Position numbers and translations under genes: made by a program. A DNA stretch of 64,000 nt from Prochlorococcus sp. AG-347-I19. GTDB lineage: Bacteria; Cyanobacteriota; Cyanobacteriia; PCC-6307; Cyanobiaceae. Location: NCBI GenBank assembly GCA_003279105.1, contig QCBO01000003.1, forward strand, positions 1 through 64,000, given 5' to 3'. This document shows positions 20,239 to 28,937 of the stretch, one piece after another. Numbering within the stretch: position 1 is the stretch's first letter; every line of letters starts with the position of its first letter. The notes beneath the pieces were generated by a model. That model made no database searches. It was not told the DNA's origin and saw only the letters and a program-made list of their open reading frames with translations.

Positions 20239-20411
20239 TTGATAATTGCTCGAAATTTAGTTTTATAAAAAGAGTGATAAAGCTGTAGCTAATTATGAAA
20301 AAATGGACAAATTATGGACAAATGTTGCTTTATTTCACTGGACAAATAACGCAGAACTAAGCAAAAAAATAGGTATAGCTTGAAAACCTAGTGCTTCACT
20401 AGAGCTATTAA

Positions 20412-20457
20412 GTGCTTTGGGAGCACTAGGTCGCAGGTTCGAATCCTGTCGCCCCGA
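20412..20457 (+). repeat. att-like direct repeat B (partial tRNA-Pro)
   Basis: 46/46 identity to tRNA-Pro 3' half. Confidence 0.9.
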
Positions 20458-20704
20458 TCAGTTATAGCTCTAAGTCTCAGCTAATAATAAATTTAACCTT
20501 AAAAAGTAGAGTGCCCAAAAAGTGTCCAAAACTTTTAATTTCATCTTTTTAACAAAATCAATTTAAAGCAAATCAAGATTTATTTTTTATATCTAGCCTT
20601 ATTTTTCTAAACAGGCAATTATTAAAAATATCTCTTACGAGGTCTTCTAAAAAATTGGCAGTTTTAATGAAATTTGCTTTTATAAGTGTAGGGTTATTTT
20701 TATT

Positions 20705-20830
20705 ATGCAAATCTCATTTTTTGCAAAAGTAGTTTTGTTTTTAACTCTTTATTGTATTTCTGATTTATCAATTAAAAATAATATTTTGAGAAAAGTAATG
20801 AATAGAGCTAATAGAGCTAAAAAAATTTAA
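20705..20830 (+). CDS. Small hypothetical protein, 41 aa
   Basis: Own translation: MQISFFAKVVLFLTLYCISDLSIKNNILRKVMNRANRAKKI. Confidence 0.45.
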   Translation: MQISFFAKVVLFLTLYCISDLSIKNNILRKVMNRANRAKKI

Positions 20831-20842
20831 ACTTCCCACTTA

Positions 20843-20956
20843 ATGGAATTTTTAACTAATTTTTGGAATAATCAACCCACTACAGTTATGGGAATCGGTG
20901 TAGCAATATTTGTATTATTAGGCATTTACATATCTTTACTCCAGACATATCAATAA
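20843..20956 (+). CDS. Small single-TM protein, 37 aa
   Basis: Own translation: MEFLTNFWNNQPTTVMGIGVAIFVLLGIYISLLQTYQ. Confidence 0.5.
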   Translation: MEFLTNFWNNQPTTVMGIGVAIFVLLGIYISLLQTYQ

Positions 20957-20961
20957 ATTAG

Positions 20962-21276
20962 TTAATTATTTTTTTTAATTTTTTCTAGATTCCATTTATC
21001 AAATAGTAATTTCATTTCTCTTTCGTAGTATCTTACTTTCTTTGCAAAAGGTATTTGTTGAATAATTATCCCAAAGGGAAATTTAAAAAAAGAAGAGACA
21101 TAAACAATATAAAACTCGACAAATGAAGGTTTTGGCGGGAGAGGTAAATTTTTTATATAAGCCCAATCAATACAAGGTTTTAGTTGCTTATCACTAGCGA
21201 AAATATTTTTTTTACATCTCCACCAAGAGAATAGATAAATGCAAATAAAAATCGGTAACGGAAGAAGTCGCAACAT
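20962..21276 (-). CDS. Hypothetical protein, 104 aa
   Basis: ORF with hydrophobic N-terminus. Confidence 0.6.
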   Translation of the reverse strand: MLRLLPLPIFICIYLFSWWRCKKNIFASDKQLKPCIDWAYIKNLPLPPKPSFVEFYIVYVSSFFKFPFGIIIQQIPFAKKVRYYEREMKLLFDKWNLEKIKKNN

Positions 21277-21360
21277 TAATTAAAAGGAATTTCTTCAAGA
21301 GTTGTTGATTCAGGATAACCTAGCCTTAATTTAACTGCGGCGCAAGTAATAAGCGTTTCA

Positions 21361-21642
21361 TTAACAATATAAAGCTACTGTTTGATCTAAATCTGCACAA
21401 GGTTCAATAGTAAATTCCAATAATTCTCTCCAAGGACTCCACTGTTTCCAAATAATTTCTAGAGAATCAGCATCTACAACAGAGTAACCATTACCATGTT
21501 GAGGTAAGAAAATCCAAGATTTAACATCATAACCCTCTGGTCTATTTTGTGGCCCTCCTTTGTCGTACCATTCCTTTAGCATTTTTGCTCCTTTATCTTG
21601 GGCATTTGCATCAGTAAATTTATAAGAAATTAGAAACAACAT
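21361..21642 (-). CDS. DUF3303-like protein
   Basis: ORF; similar layout to 26868..27179 (Gly/Trp-rich, YSVVDADSLEIIWKQWSPW). Confidence 0.65.
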   Translation of the reverse strand: MLFLISYKFTDANAQDKGAKMLKEWYDKGGPQNRPEGYDVKSWIFLPQHGNGYSVVDADSLEIIWKQWSPWRELLEFTIEPCADLDQTVALYC

Positions 21643-21807
21643 AAATAAGAAAAGAGTAATTTATCCCTCTATGTTAGATCGACTGACAATTAAAAACTAC
21701 ATAGAATAAGTGCCCAAGATCCAAGATATAAGTCTGAATTAGACCATACTTTTTCAAATAAAGTCCCTATAGCCAGGTAAGTCTCAGTTATATATTAAAA
21801 ACTTCGG

Positions 21808-21853
21808 GTACTTTGGGAGCAATAGGTCGCAGGTTCGAATCCTGTCGCGCCGA
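21808..21853 (+). repeat. att-like direct repeat C (diverged partial tRNA-Pro)
   Basis: 43/46 identity to tRNA-Pro 3' half. Confidence 0.85.
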
Positions 21854-22303
21854 CTTGCTTTTCAGCGGTTTTCTAATTTGACTTAGGAAAAAACTAGGGA
21901 AAATGATCTCCTTTTTAGGAGATCTTCTTGCGGCTTTTCCATATAGTTTATAGAAATTTATTAAATTTTTTAGGATATAAACTTGCCTTATATATAGGTA
22001 GAGTTGGTTGCTATCCTCATTGGACAATGGCTACTAAGTATTGAAGGAATTTTTAATCGATCTTTGGCAGAATCATCACGAGACATATCATGCAGCTTAT
22101 GGCATAGGTGAAGTAATAGTTATTTTGGTAATTTATAATCGCTTACTCAAAAAATATCAGTAACAAGAAACCCTTCCAGAAATTCCAACTACTAAAAGGG
22201 TTATTAAATCGACTCGTGACTATATAGAATCAATTTATGTCTTTCAGCAAATGTAGCTTTTGATGACGAGGTTTGGCCTTAATTAATTTGTAGCAATAAT
22301 TTT

Positions 22304-22519
22304 CTAAACTCCTGCTATTTTTTGTTCCGCCAGTCGTTTTTTTAGAATTGAATAATTTTGTGAAGCCCATTTTCGAGAAATATCTAATTCAGCATCTAAC
22401 AACTTTTGAAGTGATTTGATGATTTTTAATACTTCTGCGAAGCCTAGATAAATTATTACCAGCACCTTAGTTATGTTTACTGCAACAGCCACTAACTTTT
22501 CAATTCTTTGATCTTGCAT
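22304..22519 (-). CDS. Hypothetical protein, 71 aa
   Basis: ORF only. Confidence 0.4.
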   Translation of the reverse strand: MQDQRIEKLVAVAVNITKVLVIIYLGFAEVLKIIKSLQKLLDAELDISRKWASQNYSILKKRLAEQKIAGV

Positions 22520-22926
22520 TGGAACTTAATGAAGCCTACTAAAATTATCAGACGTAAGAAATTATGCAAATGTTTTTTCAAATAAAAAATCACTTTTTAA
22601 AAAACTGATTTTCTTCTGGCTACAACCCCTTCAGATAGACCAGCTTTTAAAACCTTATGGAGCAATATGTCAACTTTAGAGAAAATTTAAGGAAAATTTA
22701 GGGAAAAATCCATTAAGTATTAGAAAGTCATATAAGGTTTTAGAAGAAAAAAGTTCTTATAACTGTAGATATAGGGTCTTCTGACTTATTGATTTGGAAG
22801 CACTAGGTGGATTTATTCCTACCAAATTGCCTGAAAAAGATAAAAAGATTTGTTTGATGCAATACTTTTTTAACCTATTAAGACTTTTTTTTTTTTAAGA
22901 TATTTAAGAAATGAACTTTTAATAAA

Positions 22927-23181
22927 ATGAGTAAATTTAAAGATAACTTTTCGAGCGAAAGCTTTTACCCGGATAGTAATTATTATCTTGACCAGGAGAA
23001 TTCTCCCAAAGATGACCCAAATACAAAAGATCAAAAATCCAATATGGGGGTAAATTTTGAATGGCCAAATTCCTATTGGTTTATTGCTGAAAGAACAAAT
23101 GGAAGGCTCGCAATGATAGGTTTCATGGCTGTCATTATTAACTACACCTTATTCGGATGGATAGCTTATCCAATCCTTTAA
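22927..23181 (+). CDS. hli: High-light-inducible/LHC-like protein, long form
   Basis: C-terminal WFIAERTNGRLAMIGFMAVIINYTLFGWI. Confidence 0.85.
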   Translation: MSKFKDNFSSESFYPDSNYYLDQENSPKDDPNTKDQKSNMGVNFEWPNSYWFIAERTNGRLAMIGFMAVIINYTLFGWIAYPIL

Positions 23182-23409
23182 ATGAGTAATTCTAATTTTG
23201 ACAAAAATGGTGTAGATAATTCTGGAACACATTGGCTTCAATATGCTGCGTTTGTAGTCACTGCATTTGCTATTTATTTTGGCTGGGCATTTTTCAATGA
23301 TGCTAATTTCCACCATTTTGCCATAAAAATATTCAAATTCTGGAATTGTAATGGGTATAACCCATTAGGTTATTGCGTGATGCGTTGGAAAGTAGACTTT
23401 TATCCTTAA
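23182..23409 (+). CDS. Hypothetical single-TM protein, directly abutting hli
   Basis: ATG immediately follows the hli stop codon; C-terminal part may be altered. Confidence 0.5.
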   Translation: MSNSNFDKNGVDNSGTHWLQYAAFVVTAFAIYFGWAFFNDANFHHFAIKIFKFWNCNGYNPLGYCVMRWKVDFYP

Positions 23410-23561
23410 AAAGTAATGGATAGGTCTTATTGTTTCGTTAATTCAAATAGATTAAGGATAAAAGGTTTATATAAAATACAAAAAATAAAGATCGATTTTT
23501 AAATATATTTTTGTTAATTCTGGAAAGGTCACTTCTCCATGGGGCAAAAGATACACTTGTC

Positions 23562-23672
23562 ATGACAACCAGAAAAGAATTAAAGAAAGAACCAGCTAGA
23601 GAAGAATGGAAAAAATTAATTGCTCAGGGTTGGAGAAGAACCGAGGAAGATTGGATAAAAAAAGAAAGTTAG
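23562..23672 (+). CDS. Short DUF1651-like protein or fragment, 36 aa
   Basis: Own translation: MTTRKELKKEPAREEWKKLIAQGWRRTEEDWIKKES. Confidence 0.5.
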   Translation: MTTRKELKKEPAREEWKKLIAQGWRRTEEDWIKKES

Positions 23673-23843
23673 GGCTGTTATTCTTACAGACGATTAAATA
23701 ATACTCAATTACTAACAAATGGCGATTCAAGTAGTAAGCGTTTCATATTAATTAAATGATTTCTACCAAAGTCGAAAAGTATAAATCTTGCATTTTTGCT
23801 AACCAATTTACCTTAACTTCCAAATTACTTTATTGGTTTTTGA

Positions 23844-24566
23844 TTAGTCATATGTTTTTGAGGAGTTTTCGAGTAATCTGTTTAATTCTAAGAGTTCTTC
23901 TTTACTAAGTTCTCTATATTTTCCTTTTGGCACGTCTAACTTAACATTCATAATTCTTACACGCTTTAATGAGCTTACTCTATATCCTAAGGCCTCACAC
24001 ATTCTTCTAATTTGACGGTTAAGTCCCTGTGTGAGGATTATTTTAAAATTTCTTGGACCTAATTGTTTTACAAAACAATTTTTAGTTATTGTGTCTAATA
24101 TTTCAACTCCATTACTCATACTTTGAATAAAGTCGCTATTAATAGGACGATTAACTTTTACAATATATTCTTTTTCATGATTATTTCTTGCCCTGAGTAT
24201 TTTATTTACGATGTCTCCATCATTAGTTAAGAAAATCAATCCCTCACTGAGCTTATCTAATCTTCCGATGGGGAAAATTCTTTTGGGATATTTAATGAAA
24301 TCTATTACATTATTGGGTTCTACTTTTCTATCTGTTGTGCAAACAATTCCTACAGGTTTATTAAAGGCTAAGTATATGTTTTTTTGTCTCTTTGATTTTT
24401 CTATTTTTTGACCTTTAACTTCAACTTGGTCACTATCTTCTACTTTAGTTCCAATTTCTGGAATTTTGCCATTAATAGTTACCTTTCCTTCTAGGATTAA
24501 TTTATCTGCTTCTCTTCTAGAACAATAACCGACTTCACTTAAATATTTATTTATTCTGGTAGCCAT
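23844..24566 (-). CDS. rluF: 23S rRNA pseudouridine synthase, RluF-like
   Basis: S4 domain + IGRLDKLSEGLIFLTNDG + GLNRQIRRMCEALGY. Confidence 0.88.
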   Translation of the reverse strand: MATRINKYLSEVGYCSRREADKLILEGKVTINGKIPEIGTKVEDSDQVEVKGQKIEKSKRQKNIYLAFNKPVGIVCTTDRKVEPNNVIDFIKYPKRIFPIGRLDKLSEGLIFLTNDGDIVNKILRARNNHEKEYIVKVNRPINSDFIQSMSNGVEILDTITKNCFVKQLGPRNFKIILTQGLNRQIRRMCEALGYRVSSLKRVRIMNVKLDVPKGKYRELSKEELLELNRLLENSSKTYD

Positions 24567-24715
24567 TTTGGATGTTTGATTTTTATCTGCACTAAAAAAA
24601 TAATTTACTAATCTCTTAATATTTTAGTTCGGGTGTCAATTTTACTTAATATTCTCATTATTGAATTTCAAATTATTTTATCAGTAATTTATACCTTACA
24701 GATCTAACTCTCTTT

Positions 24716-24961
24716 TTAATTCCAATTTTTTTCAATTTTCCTCCATCCCTTAGCAAGTAATCTTTCATAAATTTCTCTAGCTAAGTCTATTTCAACAGAA
24801 ACTGTATTTGTCATTACTGGTGGTTTGTTTCCTAATCCCCCTACTATTTTTCCAGTATCTATAAACATATATTCAAAAACTCCATCAATACTCTTATCGT
24901 TTTTCATAAATCTTTTAACTTCTGATCTATTTAAATTAATCAACCAATAAGATTTAGCCAT
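24716..24961 (-). CDS. DUF1651-like protein
   Basis: C-terminal AREIYERLLAKGWRKIEKNW motif. Confidence 0.65.
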   Translation of the reverse strand: MAKSYWLINLNRSEVKRFMKNDKSIDGVFEYMFIDTGKIVGGLGNKPPVMTNTVSVEIDLAREIYERLLAKGWRKIEKNWN

Positions 24962-24993
24962 TAATCTAACCTTGGAATTAGTAAGTTTTCCAT

Positions 24994-25632
24994 TTAAAAC
25001 AAAGTCATTTGATCAGTTTCTTCTTTCTTTACATTCTCTACTAGCCAACCATCAGGGGACCAACTCATCATGATTGCAGATAATCCTCTTAATTCATCTG
25101 CATCTTTAACTTGCTCTGTCCATTGTTCCTCATATCCATTAGGAACGATCACAGGCATACGGTGATGTAAAGGTTTAATTAAATCATTTGGTTCAGTTGT
25201 TAAAACGCAGCAACTCTCAAGTTCTGCTCCGTCTGGTGAAGTCCACTTACTCCAAATTCCGCCCAACCAAAAAGTCTCATAATTCGATTTTCGAACACGA
25301 TATTTTTTTTCAAAAAAACCGCTCGCAGGTAATAGGCACCTTTTATGTTTCCAACTTCCACTAAATAATTTTTTTTCTTCTACGGTTTCTGACCTTGCAT
25401 TAAATGGTCTTGGTCTCTCTTTATCAAATGGATCTCTGGCCCAAGGAGAAATAAAGCCCCATGTCATAAAAGTAGTTTTAATTCTTCCCTCGTTTTTAAT
25501 TACAAGAACAGGATCATTAGGTCTTATTAGACTTTGAGTATCATATTTAGAATCAAGTCCAATTGGATAGTCTTGTTTCAAAACCTTTGGCAACTTCTCA
25601 AATTTAGTTTTCAGCTCAAATCTTCCGCACAT
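24994..25632 (-). CDS. yedK: SOS response-associated peptidase (SRAP/YedK/HMCES family)
   Basis: MCGRFEL catalytic Cys2; FNARSETV; RCLLPASGFFE; HHRMPVI. Confidence 0.93.
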   Translation of the reverse strand: MCGRFELKTKFEKLPKVLKQDYPIGLDSKYDTQSLIRPNDPVLVIKNEGRIKTTFMTWGFISPWARDPFDKERPRPFNARSETVEEKKLFSGSWKHKRCLLPASGFFEKKYRVRKSNYETFWLGGIWSKWTSPDGAELESCCVLTTEPNDLIKPLHHRMPVIVPNGYEEQWTEQVKDADELRGLSAIMMSWSPDGWLVENVKKEETDQMTLF

Positions 25633-25819
25633 TGATTTTTAAAATATTCTTAAAACTCACTAAAAAAACAGTAAATTTACCTTATTTTAGATCTACTTTC
25701 AATTTTCTCAAATAAATAATAATTTTTTGATCGTAAAAATTTTTTTGCAAATAATTAAAAGAAAATATAGATATTGAAAAGCTTCCTCAAATTTAATTTG
25801 AATGTTTCAAACTTGAATT

Positions 25820-25966
25820 ATGACAGATCCTATTCTTTATTTATCTATGTTGTTAGGACTTGGAGGAGTTTATGTATTAATCTCTTCCTTCCATGATGAT
25901 GACGATGGTGATGATGATGGAGAAAAATATATTTATAATCTAGAACAAACTTATTTAGCAAGATAG
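25820..25966 (+). CDS. Small single-TM protein with Asp-rich stretch, 48 aa
   Basis: Own translation: MTDPILYLSMLLGLGGVYVLISSFHDDDDGDDDGEKYIYNLEQTYLAR. Confidence 0.5.
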   Translation: MTDPILYLSMLLGLGGVYVLISSFHDDDDGDDDGEKYIYNLEQTYLAR

Positions 25967-26209
25967 TTGATTTGTTTAAAAAACATTATATAAGAAAGTT
26001 TCTTTCAAAAAATAGGCTTTCACTGAAAATAGTTTTATGGGAGTAACGGAAATATTGACTTTCTTTTCAAAATTTACCTCATTATATTTATTTTTAAATT
26101 ACGTTGTTGGTCCTCTATCCGTATATGTTTGTGCCTTAAACCGTACATTTTTATTAGTCGATCAATAAGCATGTCTAGTTAGAACTTAGTGGTAACAGAA
26201 ATAAATTAA

Positions 26210-26395
26210 ATGCCTTCAACACCAATAAAATCTTGTAACAAATATGTGTTGAGTTACAAAGATTCAACAAATAAGACACATGAAGTTGGCTTCTATGCGC
26301 GCGATGCATACGATTGCCTAATGCTTGCGAGAGAATTCAACACTTACGTACATGACAATCCAGGATCTGTAATCAGAATCCAACAAAAATTTTGA
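26210..26395 (+). CDS. Hypothetical protein, 61 aa
   Basis: ORF, good start context. Confidence 0.6.
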   Translation: MPSTPIKSCNKYVLSYKDSTNKTHEVGFYARDAYDCLMLAREFNTYVHDNPGSVIRIQQKF

Positions 26396-26406
26396 GGAAA
26401 TTAATT

Positions 26407-26571
26407 ATGAATTTTAAAAAATCACCATTCGCAATTCAAGATAAAAATGCAAGAGATATTGATAATGCAAAGGATTATCCAACAATTGCAGATTTAATAA
26501 GAGAACAGAAAGTTCCTCAAGATCACGCGAATACAGTTCACCATCGTAGAGATTTAGACTCTCTTGGTTAG
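26407..26571 (+). CDS. Hypothetical protein, 54 aa
   Basis: Own translation: MNFKKSPFAIQDKNARDIDNAKDYPTIADLIREQKVPQDHANTVHHRRDLDSLG. Confidence 0.55.
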   Translation: MNFKKSPFAIQDKNARDIDNAKDYPTIADLIREQKVPQDHANTVHHRRDLDSLG

Positions 26572-26639
26572 TTTACGTGAATGGCTATTTATTAATTTTT
26601 AAAAATTAACGATCATGTTGAATCCCACTTACGATTCAT

Positions 26640-26807
26640 TCATAAGATAATATTTTCTTCCTCAAGTTTTTTTTTAAGCTCTAATGGCATATATGCAATA
26701 TCTTTCTTTATTGCATTAATGGCATCTCTATACTTTTCAGGTTCAGCTAAAAGCATCATTATTAAATTGTATTGACTTTCAATTTCTTCAGAAGAAAATT
26801 TTCCCAT
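26640..26807 (-). CDS. Hypothetical protein, 55 aa
   Basis: Own translation: MGKFSSEEIESQYNLIMMLLAEPEKYRDAINAIKKDIAYMPLELKKKLEEENIIL. Confidence 0.5.
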   Translation of the reverse strand: MGKFSSEEIESQYNLIMMLLAEPEKYRDAINAIKKDIAYMPLELKKKLEEENIIL

Positions 26808-26867
26808 AAAAAATAGCTACTACCCTTTTTATTTTAGATCAACAGTAAACACCCAAAAGTTAAAGTA

Positions 26868-27179
26868 TTAGTTCGAGGCTGCTGCTATTTCTTTATGGAC
26901 GGAAAGAAATTCTTTATCTGTTAGAACTGGTGTAACTTCAATGTCTACGCCAAAATTATCGACCCAGATACTACTCCATTTCCAAATGTTCTGATGGTTT
27001 GAAGATTCAACTATTGCCCAACCATTAGCTCCCTCAGGATTTACTACTCGATTAAGGACTTTAAACCCATCAAATTCATCACCTTCGCACCCTCCTTCCA
27101 CAAAACCCGCAAAAGCTTCGGCGCCTTGCATATGACTTTCTTGATCTGGAAATTGCCAATGTACTATGTAAGTCTGCAT
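26868..27179 (-). CDS. DUF3303-like protein
   Basis: MQTYIVHWQFPDQESHMQGAEAFAGFVEGG...NGWAIVES. Confidence 0.7.
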   Translation of the reverse strand: MQTYIVHWQFPDQESHMQGAEAFAGFVEGGCEGDEFDGFKVLNRVVNPEGANGWAIVESSNHQNIWKWSSIWVDNFGVDIEVTPVLTDKEFLSVHKEIAAASN

Positions 27180-27410
27180 GAATAAAATTATTTTTATAAC
27201 TATTTTTAATTATTAATTATCGAATTTAAAAATTAAATAAAAAGTCTTTAAACACTAATTTGAAAGACACTAGCATAGAAAGAAAAAATAGCAAAAAAAA
27301 AGACTCTTACGAGCCTAGGTGATGGGGACTCCTATAATGACAAATTAAACAGAAACAAACAACCCCATCAATAGGTAATTTTTAATACTTACAAACACCA
27401 TATGTAGTGC

Positions 27411-27485
27411 TAAGATTTTAAAAAGGGCTGGGTGATGGGGATTATCCCGCTTTTTAATTAGGGCGAAGCTAACGCCCTTTTTTTT
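27411..27485 (+). ncRNA. Candidate small RNA: -10-like TAAGAT, structured body, terminator
   Basis: taagat box, GGGTGATGGGGATTATCCC, gggcg-aagctaa-cgccc + T9. Confidence 0.4.
27461..27485 (+). terminator. Rho-independent terminator
   Basis: gggcgaagctaacgccctttttttt, immediately before ORF 27486. Confidence 0.75.
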
Positions 27486-27728
27486 ATGGAAAAATTTACT
27501 TTAATCAATAAAGCCAAATCGAGGATTAAAGTATTTGAACCTTTTGAAGATAGTTCTAAGAACTCTTCTATGATTAATGCAATTTTAATCTCTTATGGTT
27601 GCGTTTTTAAGCGATCAAGTAAGCCAGTTATGAAAGGCTCTAGGGTTGAATCTATCGAAGAAGCGAGAAACGAATATAAAAAACTTTTAGAGGAAGGGTG
27701 GGAAAAAACTTTTAGATTCAATAGTTAA
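27486..27728 (+). CDS. DUF1651-like protein
   Basis: C-terminal ARNEYKKLLEEGWEKTF motif. Confidence 0.65.
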   Translation: MEKFTLINKAKSRIKVFEPFEDSSKNSSMINAILISYGCVFKRSSKPVMKGSRVESIEEARNEYKKLLEEGWEKTFRFNS

Positions 27729-27814
27729 AAAAAAACGGTGAATAGGTACTTTACCTAAAATTTGACATTATTAAAAATTAATTGCTAGATAAGCTTCAGA
27801 ATTGAAGATTAGAC

Positions 27815-27982
27815 ATGAAAAATGACACTTATTCAAATATTAAAGATTCAGATGCTTTGGAAAGTTTTTTTGACTGTATCACTTCTTGTAGCACCAATAG
27901 TGAAGGAGTAGATTGCTCAACAGCATGTTATATGAAACATTTAGAACCAAACAATATCGATTACCCTTTAAAATTTTCATAA
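27815..27982 (+). CDS. Small twin-CX3C protein, 55 aa
   Basis: Own translation: MKNDTYSNIKDSDALESFFDCITSCSTNSEGVDCSTACYMKHLEPNNIDYPLKFS. Confidence 0.6.
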   Translation: MKNDTYSNIKDSDALESFFDCITSCSTNSEGVDCSTACYMKHLEPNNIDYPLKFS

Positions 27983-28015
27983 GCAAAGCTTATTGATAAT
28001 TGTTATATTTGATTG

Positions 28016-28129
28016 ATGTTATTCCCACCTCCTCAAGTTATTTTTGGTCTATTGCTTTTATCTATAGCAGTAGTTCTAATTTGGGATATTAGATACAATC
28101 CTTTTGGAAAAGACGAAGACGGAATTTAA
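28016..28129 (+). CDS. Small single-TM protein, 37 aa
   Basis: Own translation: MLFPPPQVIFGLLLLSIAVVLIWDIRYNPFGKDEDGI. Confidence 0.5.
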   Translation: MLFPPPQVIFGLLLLSIAVVLIWDIRYNPFGKDEDGI

Positions 28130-28428
28130 TCTTCAACTAGGAAGCTGATTTGTGGGTGGTGCGTGAAATTGTCTTTTCTTTCTTTTGAGTCTTTTGTAAG
28201 CGACTAAAGAGCCCAATAATAACAATGTAATAGCTATTGAGTTAATCATACCGAATAGTTTTATATATATAAAAACAAATATGTTCTAAATATCAATAAA
28301 TAAAGTTAGTTTTTCAAAAATTTATTAATTATGTACTAATTTTTAATATTTAGATTTTTTCATTAGGTACCTAAAATAACCAAGAGAAATTACTTATCTG
28401 ACCAAAAGTAATTGCTCTACAATAAGAA

Positions 28429-28533
28429 TCACTTTTTCTTATTTCTCATTTGATATTGTAGAACAGCTTTTAGGTGTTGTACTTCTTTTTCTAAAGTCAC
28501 AATTCTTTTTTCTAGTTCTTCATTAGTTGCCAT
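28429..28533 (-). CDS. Small coiled-coil protein, 34 aa
   Basis: Own translation: MATNEELEKRIVTLEKEVQHLKAVLQYQMRNKKK. Confidence 0.5.
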   Translation of the reverse strand: MATNEELEKRIVTLEKEVQHLKAVLQYQMRNKKK

Positions 28534-28677
28534 ATTTTTAAAAGATAAATTCCTTAATATTTATACTATTAAAAAAGCGACTTGTTACTCATGGTAAATG
28601 TCTAAGAGTAATAGAACCTATTGATGTGCATAATCTCTCTAGATAAATTATGCAGAGTATAAATTTAGGGGTAATTT

Positions 28678-28821
28678 ATGAGTGGAGATTATGAGACACT
28701 AGAAATAAATCAACCTAAAATTACATATTTTCAGGAAAGATCCGAAAATAATACAGAATGGTTAGATGAATTAATCAACCAAATTGAAAATATGAAAAAC
28801 AATATATCCAATTCTGCTTAA
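28678..28821 (+). CDS. Small hypothetical protein, 47 aa
   Basis: Own translation: MSGDYETLEINQPKITYFQERSENNTEWLDELINQIENMKNNISNSA; stop overlaps next start. Confidence 0.55.
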   Translation: MSGDYETLEINQPKITYFQERSENNTEWLDELINQIENMKNNISNSA

Positions 28822-28937
28822 TGACAGAAAAAGAGCTGAAGGAATTAGAGAAATTTGCAAAAGAAAATGGATACAATGACGAGCTAAAAGATATATATTT
28901 AAGGGAAATTATTGACAGAAATAAAGAATACGAATGA
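28821..28937 (+). CDS. Small hypothetical protein, 38 aa
   Basis: Own translation: MTEKELKELEKFAKENGYNDELKDIYLREIIDRNKEYE; overlaps neighbours on both sides. Confidence 0.55.
   Translation: MTEKELKELEKFAKENGYNDELKDIYLREIIDRNKEYE

Noticed and set aside
21788-22027. 79-aa minus ORF ending [20 protein letters not shown]
   Set aside because: Reads through the tRNA-Pro remnant; a typical spurious translation of tRNA sequence.
23349-23367. Perfect palindrome TAATGGGT-ATA-ACCCATTA
   Set aside because: Sits within an ORF and has no T-run or repeated partners; recorded but not supported as a functional site.
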